Shown here piece after piece: positions 33,256 to 42,348 of a stretch of DNA of 64,000 nucleotides (positions within the stretch are counted from its first letter, which is position 1; the number at the start of each line of letters is the position of its first letter). The position numbers and the translations under genes are program-made. The stretch comes from JAZMZS01 sp045120955 (GTDB lineage Bacteria > Bacillota > Clostridia > Oscillospirales > CAG-272), in contig JBGVFH010000072.1 of the NCBI GenBank assembly GCA_045120955.1, positions 1-64,000 on the forward strand, written 5' to 3'. Under the pieces are notes generated by a model. It searched no databases. It was not told the origin of the DNA and worked only from the letters and a program-made list of their open reading frames with translations.

Positions 33256-35127
33256 TTAGCCCTGAACATCAGAGGGGGCATTGTCGGTTGTATCCTGCTC
33301 CGTGCCGTTCTTTGAAAACTCGGAGAAGGTATAGAGCGAAATATATATATATTCCGCATCCGTCGGCGAGTTTGATATTATTGCGACCTTGTTGTCCTTT
33401 GCAAAAAAGATATCCCACTCGTTTAGTCCGCTGCCGCTTTCTCTTTCCAGCATCTCAAATCTGCCGCTCTCAATATCGAGAACCGCTATCTGACTGTAAA
33501 AAGGTGACGTGTCAGCATCGTAGTTAAAGTTTGAAAACAGTATATGCGTCATTGAACTGTTAAACGTCACCACCGTTGAGTCTGAAAATTCAAAGCCCGA
33601 AATATCTATTTCGCTGCCGTCGGTGAGGTTTATGAGTGTTGCTTCCTTGTCTTTTTGAGTATAAGTTTTCAAAAAGTATTTTGAGCCTGAGATCATCCGC
33701 AGATCTGTCATTTCTGTGTATTCGGAGGTGTCAAATACCTTTTTTGCTTCTCCTATGCCGTCGCTGATATCAACGCACATGCCCGATGGATGCTCGTCCT
33801 CCTGTATCACGTAAAACAGATGTCCGTCGTCTATAAAGGAATACATAAAGCTGCCCGCAGGCAGAGCCATGCGCTCTTTTCCTTGTATACTGTAAATATA
33901 TACCGCGTCATTAGCGTCGGTAATGAGAGCATGAGTCAGCGAGTCATTGAACTTTATTGATTCTATCGAGCTTACAAACGAGAGGTCACATTCCGCATCA
34001 GCGAGAAAATCGGTAAACGTGCTGACCGAGCTCTCCGAGCTGACCGAGCCCTCCGAGCCCTCCGAGCTATTATCCGTATTAAGGTTGTCATCGGTGCTTT
34101 CGGTACCGATGTCGGCTGTTGCGACAGCCCCGCCGTTCGTTTCCTCAGATGTATCTGAGCCTCCCTCGGGAGCTTGGCTGTTCTCGTTATCTGTTGCATT
34201 GCTTGTGAGAGAAAATATTACAGGGTATTCCGAGTAGCTGTCCCCTTCTTTTAATATGAGGGACAGAAGTACCGCATCAGACCTTCCCTTGATCGCCGTT
34301 GGCTTTGATATAGCGGCGGCGTTCTCGTCAAATTCGCTGTTTATCACGGTGATCTTTCCGTCAGCGGTAACGCACCAGACAAAGCTTACCTGATATTTGA
34401 TTTCTTTATATATAACGCCGGTGTGTATCGAATGTGTAGTGAGAAGCACGGGCGTGTCACCCGACAGATCGTAAAATTCATATCCGTTGTCCGTCAAAAG
34501 CACGATGGGATTTGAATATTCGGGGTCATAGCCTGCGCTTTTTATGTAATCAATATGGACCTTGTCTATGTCGGTGCTGTGTATTATCTTGACATTGCCT
34601 TCGCCGTCAGGGATAGGCGAGTCGAATTTGTACACAGGCTCGCTTTTTTCATAGGGGACACATATGTATTTGTTGTCGGGCTCCGACGGGTCGGTCGTAA
34701 CAGGCGGCTCTGTTGTGACAGGCGGCTCCGAGGTCGTGGGCGGCTCCGAGGTCGTGGGCGGATCAGAAGTCACAGGCGGGTCGGAAGTCACGGGTGGCTC
34801 AGATGTGACAGGCGGGTCGGAAGTAACAGGCGGCTCAGATGTAACAGGCGGGTCTGTGACGACAGGCGGCTCTGTATCGGGACCTGTAGTTTCTTGTGTA
34901 TCGGGACCTGTGGTATCGGTCGTGTCATTGCTATCACTTGTCGGCGGTGTGCTCTGCCACGAAGAGTCGGTACTGCCGTCAGAGCCGCTTTGCGAATCAT
35001 GCGGCGTCTTTGCGCTGTCACAAGAGAAAAGTGTCAGCGAAAGGACAAGCATCAAGCATAATGTACCTGCAAGCTTTGATTTGTGATCATGTATGTAGCT
35101 AAAAAGCTTGAGATTTTCTTTTTTCAT
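33256..35127 (-). CDS. Large surface lipoprotein with a Pro/Thr-rich repeat linker
   Basis: A 623-residue protein with a basic N-terminus, a hydrophobic signal and the lipobox LTLFSC (lipid attachment at about residue 36). Residues about 38-150 are low-complexity, with about twelve repeats of PPVTS(D/E) or PPTTS(D/E), forming an extended linker. The rest (about 150-610) looks like a beta-propeller-type sensor or binding domain, with repeated short beta segments (GEGNVKIIHSTDIDKVHIDY, ALITDANDAVYIYSIQG, MTHILFSNFNYDADTSPFYSQIAVLDIESG); a second Ser/Asp/Glu-rich insert lies near residues 310-360. No catalytic motif is seen. It would sit on the outside of the membrane and display a domain away from the surface. 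Confidence 0.8.
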   Translation of the reverse strand: MKKENLKLFSYIHDHKSKLAGTLCLMLVLSLTLFSCDSAKTPHDSQSGSDGSTDSSWQSTPPTSDSNDTTDTTGPDTQETTGPDTEPPVVTDPPVTSEPPVTSDPPVTSEPPVTSDPPVTSDPPTTSEPPTTSEPPVTTEPPVTTDPSEPDNKYICVPYEKSEPVYKFDSPIPDGEGNVKIIHSTDIDKVHIDYIKSAGYDPEYSNPIVLLTDNGYEFYDLSGDTPVLLTTHSIHTGVIYKEIKYQVSFVWCVTADGKITVINSEFDENAAAISKPTAIKGRSDAVLLSLILKEGDSYSEYPVIFSLTSNATDNENSQAPEGGSDTSEETNGGAVATADIGTESTDDNLNTDNSSEGSEGSVSSESSVSTFTDFLADAECDLSFVSSIESIKFNDSLTHALITDANDAVYIYSIQGKERMALPAGSFMYSFIDDGHLFYVIQEDEHPSGMCVDISDGIGEAKKVFDTSEYTEMTDLRMISGSKYFLKTYTQKDKEATLINLTDGSEIDISGFEFSDSTVVTFNSSMTHILFSNFNYDADTSPFYSQIAVLDIESGRFEMLERESGSGLNEWDIFFAKDNKVAIISNSPTDAEYIYISLYTFSEFSKNGTEQDTTDNAPSDVQG

Positions 35128-35386
35128 TTACAATTCCTTAAAACTATATATTCAACTCGAAGAGTGACAACGCAAGGAGTTTACTAATATCATTTTAGCA
35201 CAAGGTATTTTTACTGTCAATCGGGAAAATATAAACAATTTTAAAATATAAAAAGAGATTTTTGTTAACATTTTCGGAGTGCAAAGCTTTCCCCCAAAAG
35301 CCGTAAAAAATCAAAGAAAATTTCATGCTTTCCCCCCACTTTTGCAGCGGGTGCAGAACGTTGCTGCGGTCTGCGTCTCAGCTGCG

Positions 35387-35483
35387 TCCGCACGGACCCC
35401 GAAGGGGTCATTCTGAGCGCAGTCGAACATTTGGGGCATTGCCCCAAAAGCACGAGGCACAGCCGAGTGGAATCCCGTGCGGA
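35387..35483. repeat. Palindromic repeat cluster
   Basis: A 9-bp outer inverted repeat TCCGCACGG (35387-35395)/CCGTGCGGA (35475-35483) encloses two smaller perfect palindromes, ACCCCGAAGGGGT (35396-35408) and TTTGGGGCATTGCCCCAAA (35430-35448). It also contains GTCATTCTGAGCGCAG, similar to the start of the family B unit. No gene is seen between 35128 and 35813 apart from repeats. Confidence 0.75.
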
Positions 35484-35520
35484 AACATACAACACTCACC
35501 CGTCACCGCCGCTCTGTTTT

Positions 35521-35604
35521 CGCCCGAGATACCGTCACAACTTCCGCCCCGCCGCTCCTGCGCTTCGCTTGGAGTTCGACTCGCATCCGCTCGCTCAGTA
35601 TGAC
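35521..35604 (-). repeat. Family B: third copy of the 84-bp repeat (inverted)
   Basis: Reverse complement of the units at 16169-16252 and 16281-16364, with only a few base changes. On the + strand it starts CGCCCGAGAT and ends CAGTATGAC. Confidence 0.9.
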
Positions 35605-35636
35605 ACGGGCGGGAACTGTTTCCGAAGCTGGCGGAT

Positions 35637-35712
35637 GCGGGCACTGCCCGCTTTTCTATTGCGGAAGATATGCAAAACGGCAAATGAGGATCCGTGCAAT
35701 TTCCTATGCGTC
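35637..35712 (-). repeat. Family A intergenic repeat (inverted, partial)
   Basis: Hairpin GCGGGCACTGCCCGC at 35637-35651, then a reversed unit ending with the complement of GCATAGGAAATTGCACGG (around 35693-35710). The order hairpin-then-box is altered compared with 4257-4470, so it looks like a rearranged copy. Confidence 0.7.
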
Positions 35713-35718
35713 AAAAAA

Positions 35719-35763
35719 ACACCCCGACGTGATACTTGAAGGTGTAAGTATCATATCGGGGTG
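35719..35763 (-). terminator. Terminator of the amino-acid ABC transporter operon
   Basis: An 18-bp stem with two mismatches (CACCCCGA... at 35719-35736 and its complement at 35746-35763), followed on the minus strand by T7. Confidence 0.85.
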
Positions 35764-35813
35764 ATATTTATCATGCTGATATTATGCTTTTTTCAAAACG
35801 TGCCGTCTTTAAA

Positions 35814-36545
35814 TCAAAGCACGCAGTTGAGAAAGTCACGGGTCCTCTGTGCCTTAGGATTTGTGAATATCTCCTCGGGAGTACCCTCCTCGACGATAAC
35901 GCCGTCAGACATAAACACGACTCTGTCCGCAACATCTCTGGCAAAGCCCATCTCATGCGTTACGACCACCATCGTCATGCCGCCCTCCGCAAGCTCACGC
36001 ATGACCTGCAAAACCTCGCCGACCATCTCGGGGTCAAGCGCACTTGTAGGCTCATCAAAGAGCATGATATCGGGCTTCATTGCGAGTGCTCTTGCGATAG
36101 CGACACGCTGCTGCTGACCGCCCGAGAGCTGTTTTGGGTATGCGCTTGCCTTCTCGGCAAGTCCCACACGCTCGAGCAGTGACATTGCGGTGTCCTTCGC
36201 CTCCTGCTTTGTCATGAGCTTGAGATCTACGGGCGCCATCATAATGTTTTCAAGCACCGTCAGATGCGGAAAAAGATTGAACTGCTGAAAAACCATTCCT
36301 ATATTCTGGCGCACCTTGTTGATATCCGTGTGCTTGTCGGTAATGACATAACCGTCAACGGTGATACTGCCGCTTGTAGATTTCTCGAGCTTGTTGAGGC
36401 ATCTGAGGATTGTCGATTTTCCCGATCCCGAAGGACCTATGAGACATACGACCTCTCCGTCATTGACCTGAAAGTTTATTCCTTTTAATACATCGAGCTT
36501 GCCGAAAGATTTGTGCAAGTCTACTACATCAACCTTTATTGCCAA
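35814..36545 (-). CDS. Polar amino-acid ABC transporter ATP-binding protein (GlnQ type)
   Basis: A 243-residue ATPase of the polar amino-acid uptake family. Walker A GPSGSGKST is near residue 37, the signature LSGGQQQRVAIARAL near 134, Walker B IMLFDEPTSALDPEMVGEV near 155 and the switch His in VTHEMGFARDVADRV. The likely start is TTG at 36545, 8 bases after AAAGGAG; the ATG at 36563 would be too close to that box. It overlaps the permease gene by 17 bases. The gene order on the minus strand is binding protein, permease, ATPase. The substrate is probably a polar amino acid; exact specificity is not readable. Confidence 0.93.
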   Translation of the reverse strand: MAIKVDVVDLHKSFGKLDVLKGINFQVNDGEVVCLIGPSGSGKSTILRCLNKLEKSTSGSITVDGYVITDKHTDINKVRQNIGMVFQQFNLFPHLTVLENIMMAPVDLKLMTKQEAKDTAMSLLERVGLAEKASAYPKQLSGGQQQRVAIARALAMKPDIMLFDEPTSALDPEMVGEVLQVMRELAEGGMTMVVVTHEMGFARDVADRVVFMSDGVIVEEGTPEEIFTNPKAQRTRDFLNCVL

Positions 36546-37215
36546 CGTCAAGTCTCCTTTCAATAGCTTTGATACCTGCCGAAAGAATAGTGATAATAAC
36601 GAGATATGCCACGCCTATCATCAAATATGTCGCAAACATCTTATATGTCGAGAACGCATATTCGTTTCCTTGATATACGATTTCCTGCAGCGATATCGTT
36701 GACGCAAGGGAAGAGTCCTTGAGCGTAATTATAAACTGATTGCAAAGTGACGGAACGCTGATACGGAACGCCTGAGGTAAAATTACCTTTATCATTGCCC
36801 GTGACTTTGAAAGTCCGAGACTGCGTGCAGCCTCCATCTGTCCCTTGTCTATAGCGGATATGCCGCCTCGGAATATTTCGGAAATGTAGGCTCCTGCGTT
36901 GAGCGCAAGCGTGACGGTTGCCGCCGCAAAGGGCGTTATCTTAAATCCGGTTATCCCTATCGCACGGACAAGCTGAGGAAAACCGAAATATATGATAAAG
37001 AGCTGAACTATAAACGGGGTTCCTCTGATTATCCAAATATAAAACTTCGATATCCATGCAATCGGCTTGATCTTTGACATTCCGGCAAGGCAGGAGAGCA
37101 GACCTATGACAAGCGCAATGAGAAGCGACAGCACCGTTACCTCAACGGTAACGAGCATACCCTCTCCGAGCAGTTTCCCCACTCTTAAAAAATCAAACCC
37201 TTCAAATAAACTCAT
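36529..37215 (-). CDS. Polar amino-acid ABC transporter permease (HisM/GlnP type)
   Basis: A 228-residue permease with five helices. The EAA loop reads EAARSLGLSKSRAMIKVILPQAFRISVPS, as in HisM/GlnP proteins, where it contacts the ATPase. The N-terminal helix LVTVEVTVLSLLIALVIGLLSCLAGMS and the WIIRGTPFIVQLFIIYFG segment are standard. AGAGGA precedes the ATG. It is 82 bases after the binding-protein gene and overlaps the ATPase gene. Confidence 0.94.
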   Translation of the reverse strand: MSLFEGFDFLRVGKLLGEGMLVTVEVTVLSLLIALVIGLLSCLAGMSKIKPIAWISKFYIWIIRGTPFIVQLFIIYFGFPQLVRAIGITGFKITPFAAATVTLALNAGAYISEIFRGGISAIDKGQMEAARSLGLSKSRAMIKVILPQAFRISVPSLCNQFIITLKDSSLASTISLQEIVYQGNEYAFSTYKMFATYLMIGVAYLVIITILSAGIKAIERRLDVGNKG

Positions 37216-37297
37216 ATACTAAAATCCTCTTGTATTAAACAATTCAAAGGGGAGCTTAAAGCAAAGCCCCCCTTTGCAAAAATCACAGTCAAACAGA

Positions 37298-38056
37298 TCA
37301 GTTGGTCTTGATGTACTTGTCAAGAATTTCCTGATACTTGCCGTTTTCCTTGATGTTCTTGAGTCCTGCGTTGAACATTTCAACGAGCTTGTCGTTGCCT
37401 GCTCCCTTAAGAACGGCAAAGCCGTAGGAAGAACCCTTTTCCATCTCTGTTACCATCTTGAGTCCGTTGCCCTGAGAGATACCGTAGCCCATTACGGGAT
37501 AATCCTCAAAGCACGCCACAGCCGCACCGGTCTTTACAGCCTCGTACATCGTAGCGGAATTGTCAAGAACGCTGATCTCAAAGCCGTACTGATCCTTTAT
37601 AGACTCAGCAAAGGTCTTGCCCTCAGTGCCCTGCTTTACAGCGACGATCTTGCCCTTGAGATCCTCATACTTTGTGATCTCGGTGTTGTTTGCGGCAATA
37701 GCCATAACAACGCCGCTGTCGTAGTAAGCGTCGGAGAAGTTGTACTTTTCCTTGCGCTCGTCTGTGATAGACATACCTGCGATAACGCCGTCAGCCTGGC
37801 TCGTTTCGAGAGCTGTAACGGCAGCGTTAAAGCCCAGAGACTGAAGCTCATACTCAAAGCCCTGATCCTCTGCGATAGCTGCGAGTATTTCTACGTCTAT
37901 GCCGACGAGGTTGCCGTCAGCATCTGTAAATTCAAATGGAGCAAAAACTGTATCTGTTGCGATGATGTACTTGTCAGTGCTTGTGCAAGAAACGGTGCAC
38001 GCAAAAATGAAAAGCATTGCAAGCGAAAGCGAAAGAAGCTTTATAAACTTTTTCAT
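37298..38056 (-). CDS. Amino-acid ABC transporter substrate-binding lipoprotein
   Basis: A 252-residue periplasmic-binding-type protein anchored by lipid. The signal ends with FACTVSC (lipid on a cysteine near residue 20), then YIIATDTVFAPFEFTDADGNLVGIDVEILAAIAEDQG, the canonical start of type II polar amino-acid binding proteins. GGAGG lies just before the ATG at 38056; the frame to 38074 has no signal. It is the first gene of the operon, and a 17-spaced promoter sits directly upstream (38092-38120). A short C/G-rich hairpin region between this gene and the permease (about 37250-37280) may reduce downstream expression. Confidence 0.94.
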   Translation of the reverse strand: MKKFIKLLSLSLAMLFIFACTVSCTSTDKYIIATDTVFAPFEFTDADGNLVGIDVEILAAIAEDQGFEYELQSLGFNAAVTALETSQADGVIAGMSITDERKEKYNFSDAYYDSGVVMAIAANNTEITKYEDLKGKIVAVKQGTEGKTFAESIKDQYGFEISVLDNSATMYEAVKTGAAVACFEDYPVMGYGISQGNGLKMVTEMEKGSSYGFAVLKGAGNDKLVEMFNAGLKNIKENGKYQEILDKYIKTN

Positions 38057-38091
38057 CTTAATTATATCCTCCAATAAATAATATTATATAT

Positions 38092-38120
38092 ATTTTAGCA
38101 CAAAAGATAATATATGTCAA
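38092..38120 (-). promoter_or_regulatory. Sigma-A promoter of the amino-acid ABC transporter operon
   Basis: On the minus strand, perfect TTGACA (38115-38120), a 17-base spacer and TAAAAT (38092-38097), 36 bases before the ATG. Confidence 0.88.
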
Positions 38121-38214
38121 TAAATATTGCGTTAGAGTTTTTAATTTTTAAACTTTGTGTAAATGATGTTTGCTGTTCTTTTTTGTTTTTTCTGTTAAAA
38201 CTTGTCCGAAACTG

Positions 38215-38244
38215 TTGATGTTGCGGTGTTGTGTGTGCTATAAT
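38215..38244 (+). promoter_or_regulatory. Sigma-A promoter of the metF operon
   Basis: TTGATG (38215-38220), an 18-base spacer and perfect TATAAT (38239-38244). Transcription starts near 38251, so the leader is only about 40 bases; there is no room for a SAM riboswitch. Confidence 0.8.
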
Positions 38245-38289
38245 AATACATTATAAACTTTACAGCACATGATTTTCACAGAGGTAACA

Positions 38290-39165
38290 ATGAAATTAAC
38301 AGAGCTTTTTTGCAAAGACAGCCTCAACCTTTCCTTTGAGGTTTTTCCGCCTAAAACAGACAGCGCCTTTGACAGCGTAAAGCACGCTACCGAGGAAATA
38401 GCAAAGCTGCGTCCGTCTTTTATGAGTGTGACATACGGAGCGGGGGGCGGAACGAGCAAATACACTCTTGACATCGCAAAAAACATAAAAGAGCAATATT
38501 GCGTTCCCACCTTGGCGCATCTCACCTGTGTCTCCTCTACAAAAGAGACGGTACGGGCAAAAATAGCAGAGATGCAAGCTGCAGGAGTAGAAAACGTCAT
38601 GGCTCTGCGAGGAGACCTGACCCCCGAGCTTGAAGCGGGCGACAGAAGCGGATGGGCATACCGTCATGCGATAGATCTGATACACGACATCAAGGAAAGC
38701 GGTGCGGATTTTTGCATCGGAGGAGCGTGCTATCCCGAGATACACCCCGAGAGCGCAAATCAGGCACAGGACATCGCATATCTGAAAGAAAAGGTAGACG
38801 CAGGCTGTTCGTTTTTGACTACGCAGATGTTTTTTGACAACAATCTGCTCTACAACTTTTTGTATAAAATACGTGAGGCAGGCATCACCGTCCCTGTCAT
38901 TTGCGGAGTCATGCCTATCACCAACGCAAATCAGGTGGACCGAGCGGTAAAGCTCTCGCGCTCATTTATGCCTCAGCGCTTTAAGAGCTTGGTAGACAAG
39001 TTCGGCTCATCGCCCGCCGCAATGAAACAAGCGGGAATAGCATACGCCACCGACCAGATAATAGATCTGTTTGCAAACGGCATCAAAAACGTTCACGTTT
39101 ATTCGATGAACAAGCCCGATGTTGCCGCCAAAATACAGAGCAATCTCTCGGATATACTCGGATAG
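38290..39165 (+). CDS. metF: Methylenetetrahydrofolate reductase
   Basis: Reduces 5,10-methylene-THF to 5-methyl-THF, the methyl donor for MetH. The 291-residue size is that of bacterial MetF. The signature LSFEVFPPKT near residue 15 contains the catalytic Glu, and VTYGAGGGT, FCIGGACYPEIHPES and QMFFDNN are family segments around the FAD site. GAGGT lies 6 bases before the ATG at 38290; the earlier ATG at 38269 lacks support. The next gene begins two bases after the stop. No S-box or T-box leader is visible, so the operon does not seem to be under standard methionine riboswitch control. Confidence 0.95.
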   Translation: MKLTELFCKDSLNLSFEVFPPKTDSAFDSVKHATEEIAKLRPSFMSVTYGAGGGTSKYTLDIAKNIKEQYCVPTLAHLTCVSSTKETVRAKIAEMQAAGVENVMALRGDLTPELEAGDRSGWAYRHAIDLIHDIKESGADFCIGGACYPEIHPESANQAQDIAYLKEKVDAGCSFLTTQMFFDNNLLYNFLYKIREAGITVPVICGVMPITNANQVDRAVKLSRSFMPQRFKSLVDKFGSSPAAMKQAGIAYATDQIIDLFANGIKNVHVYSMNKPDVAAKIQSNLSDILG

Positions 39166-39167
39166 TC

Positions 39168-39767
39168 ATGACAGGCACTGTTTTTACGAAAACGTACAGA
39201 GACATACCCGCAGACAGGGGCGAGATACTGAGGTATGCCTCGGCAAAGGGAGGCAGTCTCGAGCTTGAGCAGCTGCTCGACAGCTGTTTGTCCGAGATAT
39301 GGGACAAGCTTACATACAGGGTGTGCTATTGCGAGCTGCCGATTTATAAAAGGGACGGCGGACTTGATCTGTGCTTTGCATGGACGGACTCTCGGGCTCT
39401 CGGCAAAAATCTTGACGGCTGTGAGAGCATCGTGCTTTTTGCGGCGACCGTCGGTATCGCAGTCGACCGTCTGTGCGCAAAATACAGCAAGCTCTCCCCC
39501 TCCCGTGCGCTCATGCTTGACGCTGTCGGCACGGAGCGAATAGAGAGTCTGTGCGACCGTTTTGAGCTTGAGATAACAGAGAGGGCAGGCGGGCAGAACA
39601 GACGCACCGCACCTCGTTTCAGCCCGGGGTACGGAGACTTGCCCATTCAAATTCAAAAGGATATCTTCCGTGTGCTTGACCCGTCACGGAAGATAGGCGT
39701 TACACTAAACGAAAGTATGCTCATATCACCCGCAAAGTCGGTCACGGCGATCATCGGCATAAAGTAA
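39168..39767 (+). CDS. Free-standing methionine synthase activation subunit
   Basis: A 199-residue protein that corresponds to the C-terminal activation domain of cobalamin-dependent methionine synthase, which remethylates oxidised cobalamin using SAM. The segment RFSPGYGDLPIQIQKDIFRVL and the tail LNESMLISPAKSVTAIIGIK match the MetH activation domain (the SAM-binding RxSPGY motif and the S-x-S-P-x-x-S-V end). The MetH protein encoded 31 bases downstream lacks this domain, so the two together make the complete enzyme. Its start is two bases after the metF stop. Confidence 0.88.
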   Translation: MTGTVFTKTYRDIPADRGEILRYASAKGGSLELEQLLDSCLSEIWDKLTYRVCYCELPIYKRDGGLDLCFAWTDSRALGKNLDGCESIVLFAATVGIAVDRLCAKYSKLSPSRALMLDAVGTERIESLCDRFELEITERAGGQNRRTAPRFSPGYGDLPIQIQKDIFRVLDPSRKIGVTLNESMLISPAKSVTAIIGIK

Positions 39768-39798
39768 CACGCTCAAGGCAGAGCGACAGGAGAAAGAC

Positions 39799-42225
39799 AT
39801 GAAGATCACAGAATATATAAAAGAACACATACTATATCTCGACGGAGGAATGGGGACTCTGCTTCAGGCACAGGGACTTGGTGTTGGGGAGCTTCCCGAG
39901 AGGTGGAACGTCACTCACCCCGAGCTTATACAAAAGATACACCGTGACTATTTTGACTGCGGCTCAAACGTGGTAAACGCCAACACCTTCGGCGCAAATA
40001 TACTGAAATTTTCACACGATGAGCTTGAACAGATAATCGCTGCGGCGATAAAAAATGCGCAAGAGGCAAGAGAGCAGAGCCGCACCGAGCACCCGAAATG
40101 GGTAGCACTCGATATCGGCCCGACGGGCAGAATGCTCGCTCCCTTGGGGGACTTTGATTTTGAAGAAGCGGTAGCCGTCTTTTCCGAAACGGTCAGGCTC
40201 GGCGTAAAATACGGAGCAGACCTTATATTTATCGAAACGATGAATGACAGCTACGAGACAAAAGCTGCCCTGCTCGCCGCCAAAGAGTGCTGTGAGCTGC
40301 CTGTGTTTGTGTCAAACGCCTACGGCGAGGACGGAAAGCTGATGACGGGTGCCGACCCTGCCGCTATGGTTGCGATGCTGGAGGGCATGGGAGCCGACGC
40401 TGTCGGTGTTAATTGTTCTCTCGGACCGAAGGCTCTGTCTGCGGTCGTCTCGGAATATCTTGAGTGCGCCTCCGTACCCGTATTTTTTAAGCCGAACGCA
40501 GGACTGCCGAAGGCAGTCGGCAAAAAGACCGTTTATGACGTATTGCCGCAGGAATTTGCGCAGGACGTCAGCTCGCTTGTAAAGCGGGGAGTCAGAGCGG
40601 CAGGCGGCTGCTGCGGAACGACACCCGAATACATTTCGGCTCTGGTCAAGAGCTGTGAAGGCATCCTCCCCGTTGCCTTAAGCAAGAAAAGCATCAGCTG
40701 TGTCAGCTCCTACACGCACGCAGTCGTGTTCGGTGACACTCCGATACTCATCGGCGAGCGTATAAATCCCACGGGTAAAAAACGCTTTAAAGAAGCGTTG
40801 AAGGCTAATGATATTGACTATATATTAAAGGAAGGTATCGCACAGCAGGAAAAGGGCGTTCATATACTCGATGTAAATGTGGGACTGCCCGATATAGACG
40901 AGGTGCAAATGATAAAAACCGCCGTCTGTGAGCTGCAGGCGGTAACAGACCTGCCTCTGCAGATAGACACCTCGAACACGCAGGCTATGGAGGCGGCGCT
41001 TCGCCGTTACAACGGAAAGGCAATGATAAATTCCGTCAACGGCAAAAAGGAAAGCATGGAGGCGGTATTCCCCCTTGCAAAAAAATACGGCGGACTTATA
41101 GTTGCGCTTACGCTTGACGAGAGCGGCATCCCCGAAAAAGCCGAGGACAGACTGCGTATAGCAAAAAATATCTTGGCAGAGGCAGAGAAATACGGAATAG
41201 ATAAAAAGGATATCATCTTTGACCCGTTGGCTCTGACGATAAGCTCCGATAACCGTTCTGCCGCAGAAACTCTGCGTGCCGTGAGCCTGATAAGCGGAGA
41301 GCTCGGCGCAAAGACGTCGCTCGGAGTATCAAACGTCTCCTTCGGCTTGCCCATGAGAGATATCATCAACAGCGCATTTTTTGCTCTTGCGCTCGACAGA
41401 GGGCTGTCGGCGGCTATCATCAATCCGTACTCTTCGGATATGATGAAGGCATATCATGCGCATCTCGCTCTGTCGGGGAAGGACGAAAACTGCTCGGGAT
41501 ATATTGCATTTACCGAGACTCTGCCCGTGACCGTAAATGCCGCACCGCCGACAGAAGCAAAGGCACAGACATCCGGCGAGCAATACAGCTCGGAGCTTCA
41601 GAGAGCCGTTGTGAAGGGGCTCAGAGAACAGGCGGCACAGCTGACGGCACAGCTGATAAAGACCACAGAGCCGCTTGCGATAGTGTCAGAGCAGATAATC
41701 CCCGCACTCAACACGGTGGGGGTCGGATTTGAGAAAAAGACGGTATATCTGCCGCAGCTGCTCATGAGCGCAGAAGCGGCAAAGGCGGCTTTTGAAGTGA
41801 TAAAGGCAAATATGTCGGGCTCTAGTGCCGCAGACAAGTGCCGTTTCGTGATAGCAACCGTCAAGGGAGATATCCACGATATAGGTAAAAATATCGTAAA
41901 GCTGCTGCTCGAAAATTACGGCTTTGCCGTGAGCGACCTCGGGCGTGACGTGCCGCCCGAGAGGATATCGGAGGAGGTAGTCAGACTCGGTGCTCCGATA
42001 GCGGGACTCAGTGCGCTTATGACAACAACTGTCCCCGCAATGGAAGAAACGATAAAGCTGCTGAGGAAAAATGCCCCGTGGTGCAAAATAGTCGTAGGAG
42101 GGGCTGTACTCAATGCGGAATATGCCGAGGCGATAGGCGCCGATATGTACGCCCGTGACGCTATGGAGACCGTGCGCTATGCCGAACAAATAAACGGAAG
42201 CCTCACAAAACAGCAAAACGGCTAA
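39799..42225 (+). CDS. metH: Cobalamin-dependent methionine synthase lacking the activation domain
   Basis: Transfers a methyl group from 5-methyl-THF via cobalamin to homocysteine. The 808 residues include an N-terminal homocysteine-binding barrel (LDGGMGTLLQAQGLG, zinc cysteines in VNCSLGP near 206 and GGCCGTTPEYI near 270), a folate-binding barrel starting near residue 320 (IGERINPTGKKRFKEAL), a cap region, and a cobalamin-binding Rossmann domain with GDIHDIGKNIV near 692 (DxHxxG, the cobalt-ligating His). The protein ends after this domain, about 400 residues shorter than E. coli MetH, and the activation domain is the separate upstream gene. A bidirectional terminator follows. Confidence 0.95.
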   Translation: MKITEYIKEHILYLDGGMGTLLQAQGLGVGELPERWNVTHPELIQKIHRDYFDCGSNVVNANTFGANILKFSHDELEQIIAAAIKNAQEAREQSRTEHPKWVALDIGPTGRMLAPLGDFDFEEAVAVFSETVRLGVKYGADLIFIETMNDSYETKAALLAAKECCELPVFVSNAYGEDGKLMTGADPAAMVAMLEGMGADAVGVNCSLGPKALSAVVSEYLECASVPVFFKPNAGLPKAVGKKTVYDVLPQEFAQDVSSLVKRGVRAAGGCCGTTPEYISALVKSCEGILPVALSKKSISCVSSYTHAVVFGDTPILIGERINPTGKKRFKEALKANDIDYILKEGIAQQEKGVHILDVNVGLPDIDEVQMIKTAVCELQAVTDLPLQIDTSNTQAMEAALRRYNGKAMINSVNGKKESMEAVFPLAKKYGGLIVALTLDESGIPEKAEDRLRIAKNILAEAEKYGIDKKDIIFDPLALTISSDNRSAAETLRAVSLISGELGAKTSLGVSNVSFGLPMRDIINSAFFALALDRGLSAAIINPYSSDMMKAYHAHLALSGKDENCSGYIAFTETLPVTVNAAPPTEAKAQTSGEQYSSELQRAVVKGLREQAAQLTAQLIKTTEPLAIVSEQIIPALNTVGVGFEKKTVYLPQLLMSAEAAKAAFEVIKANMSGSSAADKCRFVIATVKGDIHDIGKNIVKLLLENYGFAVSDLGRDVPPERISEEVVRLGAPIAGLSALMTTTVPAMEETIKLLRKNAPWCKIVVGGAVLNAEYAEAIGADMYARDAMETVRYAEQINGSLTKQQNG

Positions 42226-42259
42226 ACATCTGTTTTTGTTTTCAACATTATAATAAAAG

Positions 42260-42303
42260 AAAAGCACAGAGTGCAAGCCGACAAGCTTGCACTCTGTGCT
42301 TTT
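42260..42303. terminator. Bidirectional terminator between metH and the second AraC gene
   Basis: A perfect 19-bp stem (AAAAGCACAGAGTGCAAGC at 42260-42278, its complement at 42285-42303) with a 6-base loop, ending in A and T runs. Confidence 0.9.
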
Positions 42304-42348
42304 GCTTTTCTGAAGTATTGCTTTTCTCCCGCCCGTGGGTGTACGGAG

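Noticed and set aside
38075..38289. SAM or cobalamin riboswitch before metF
   Set aside because: No conserved S-box or B12-box segments; the promoter at 38215-38244 leaves too short a leader.
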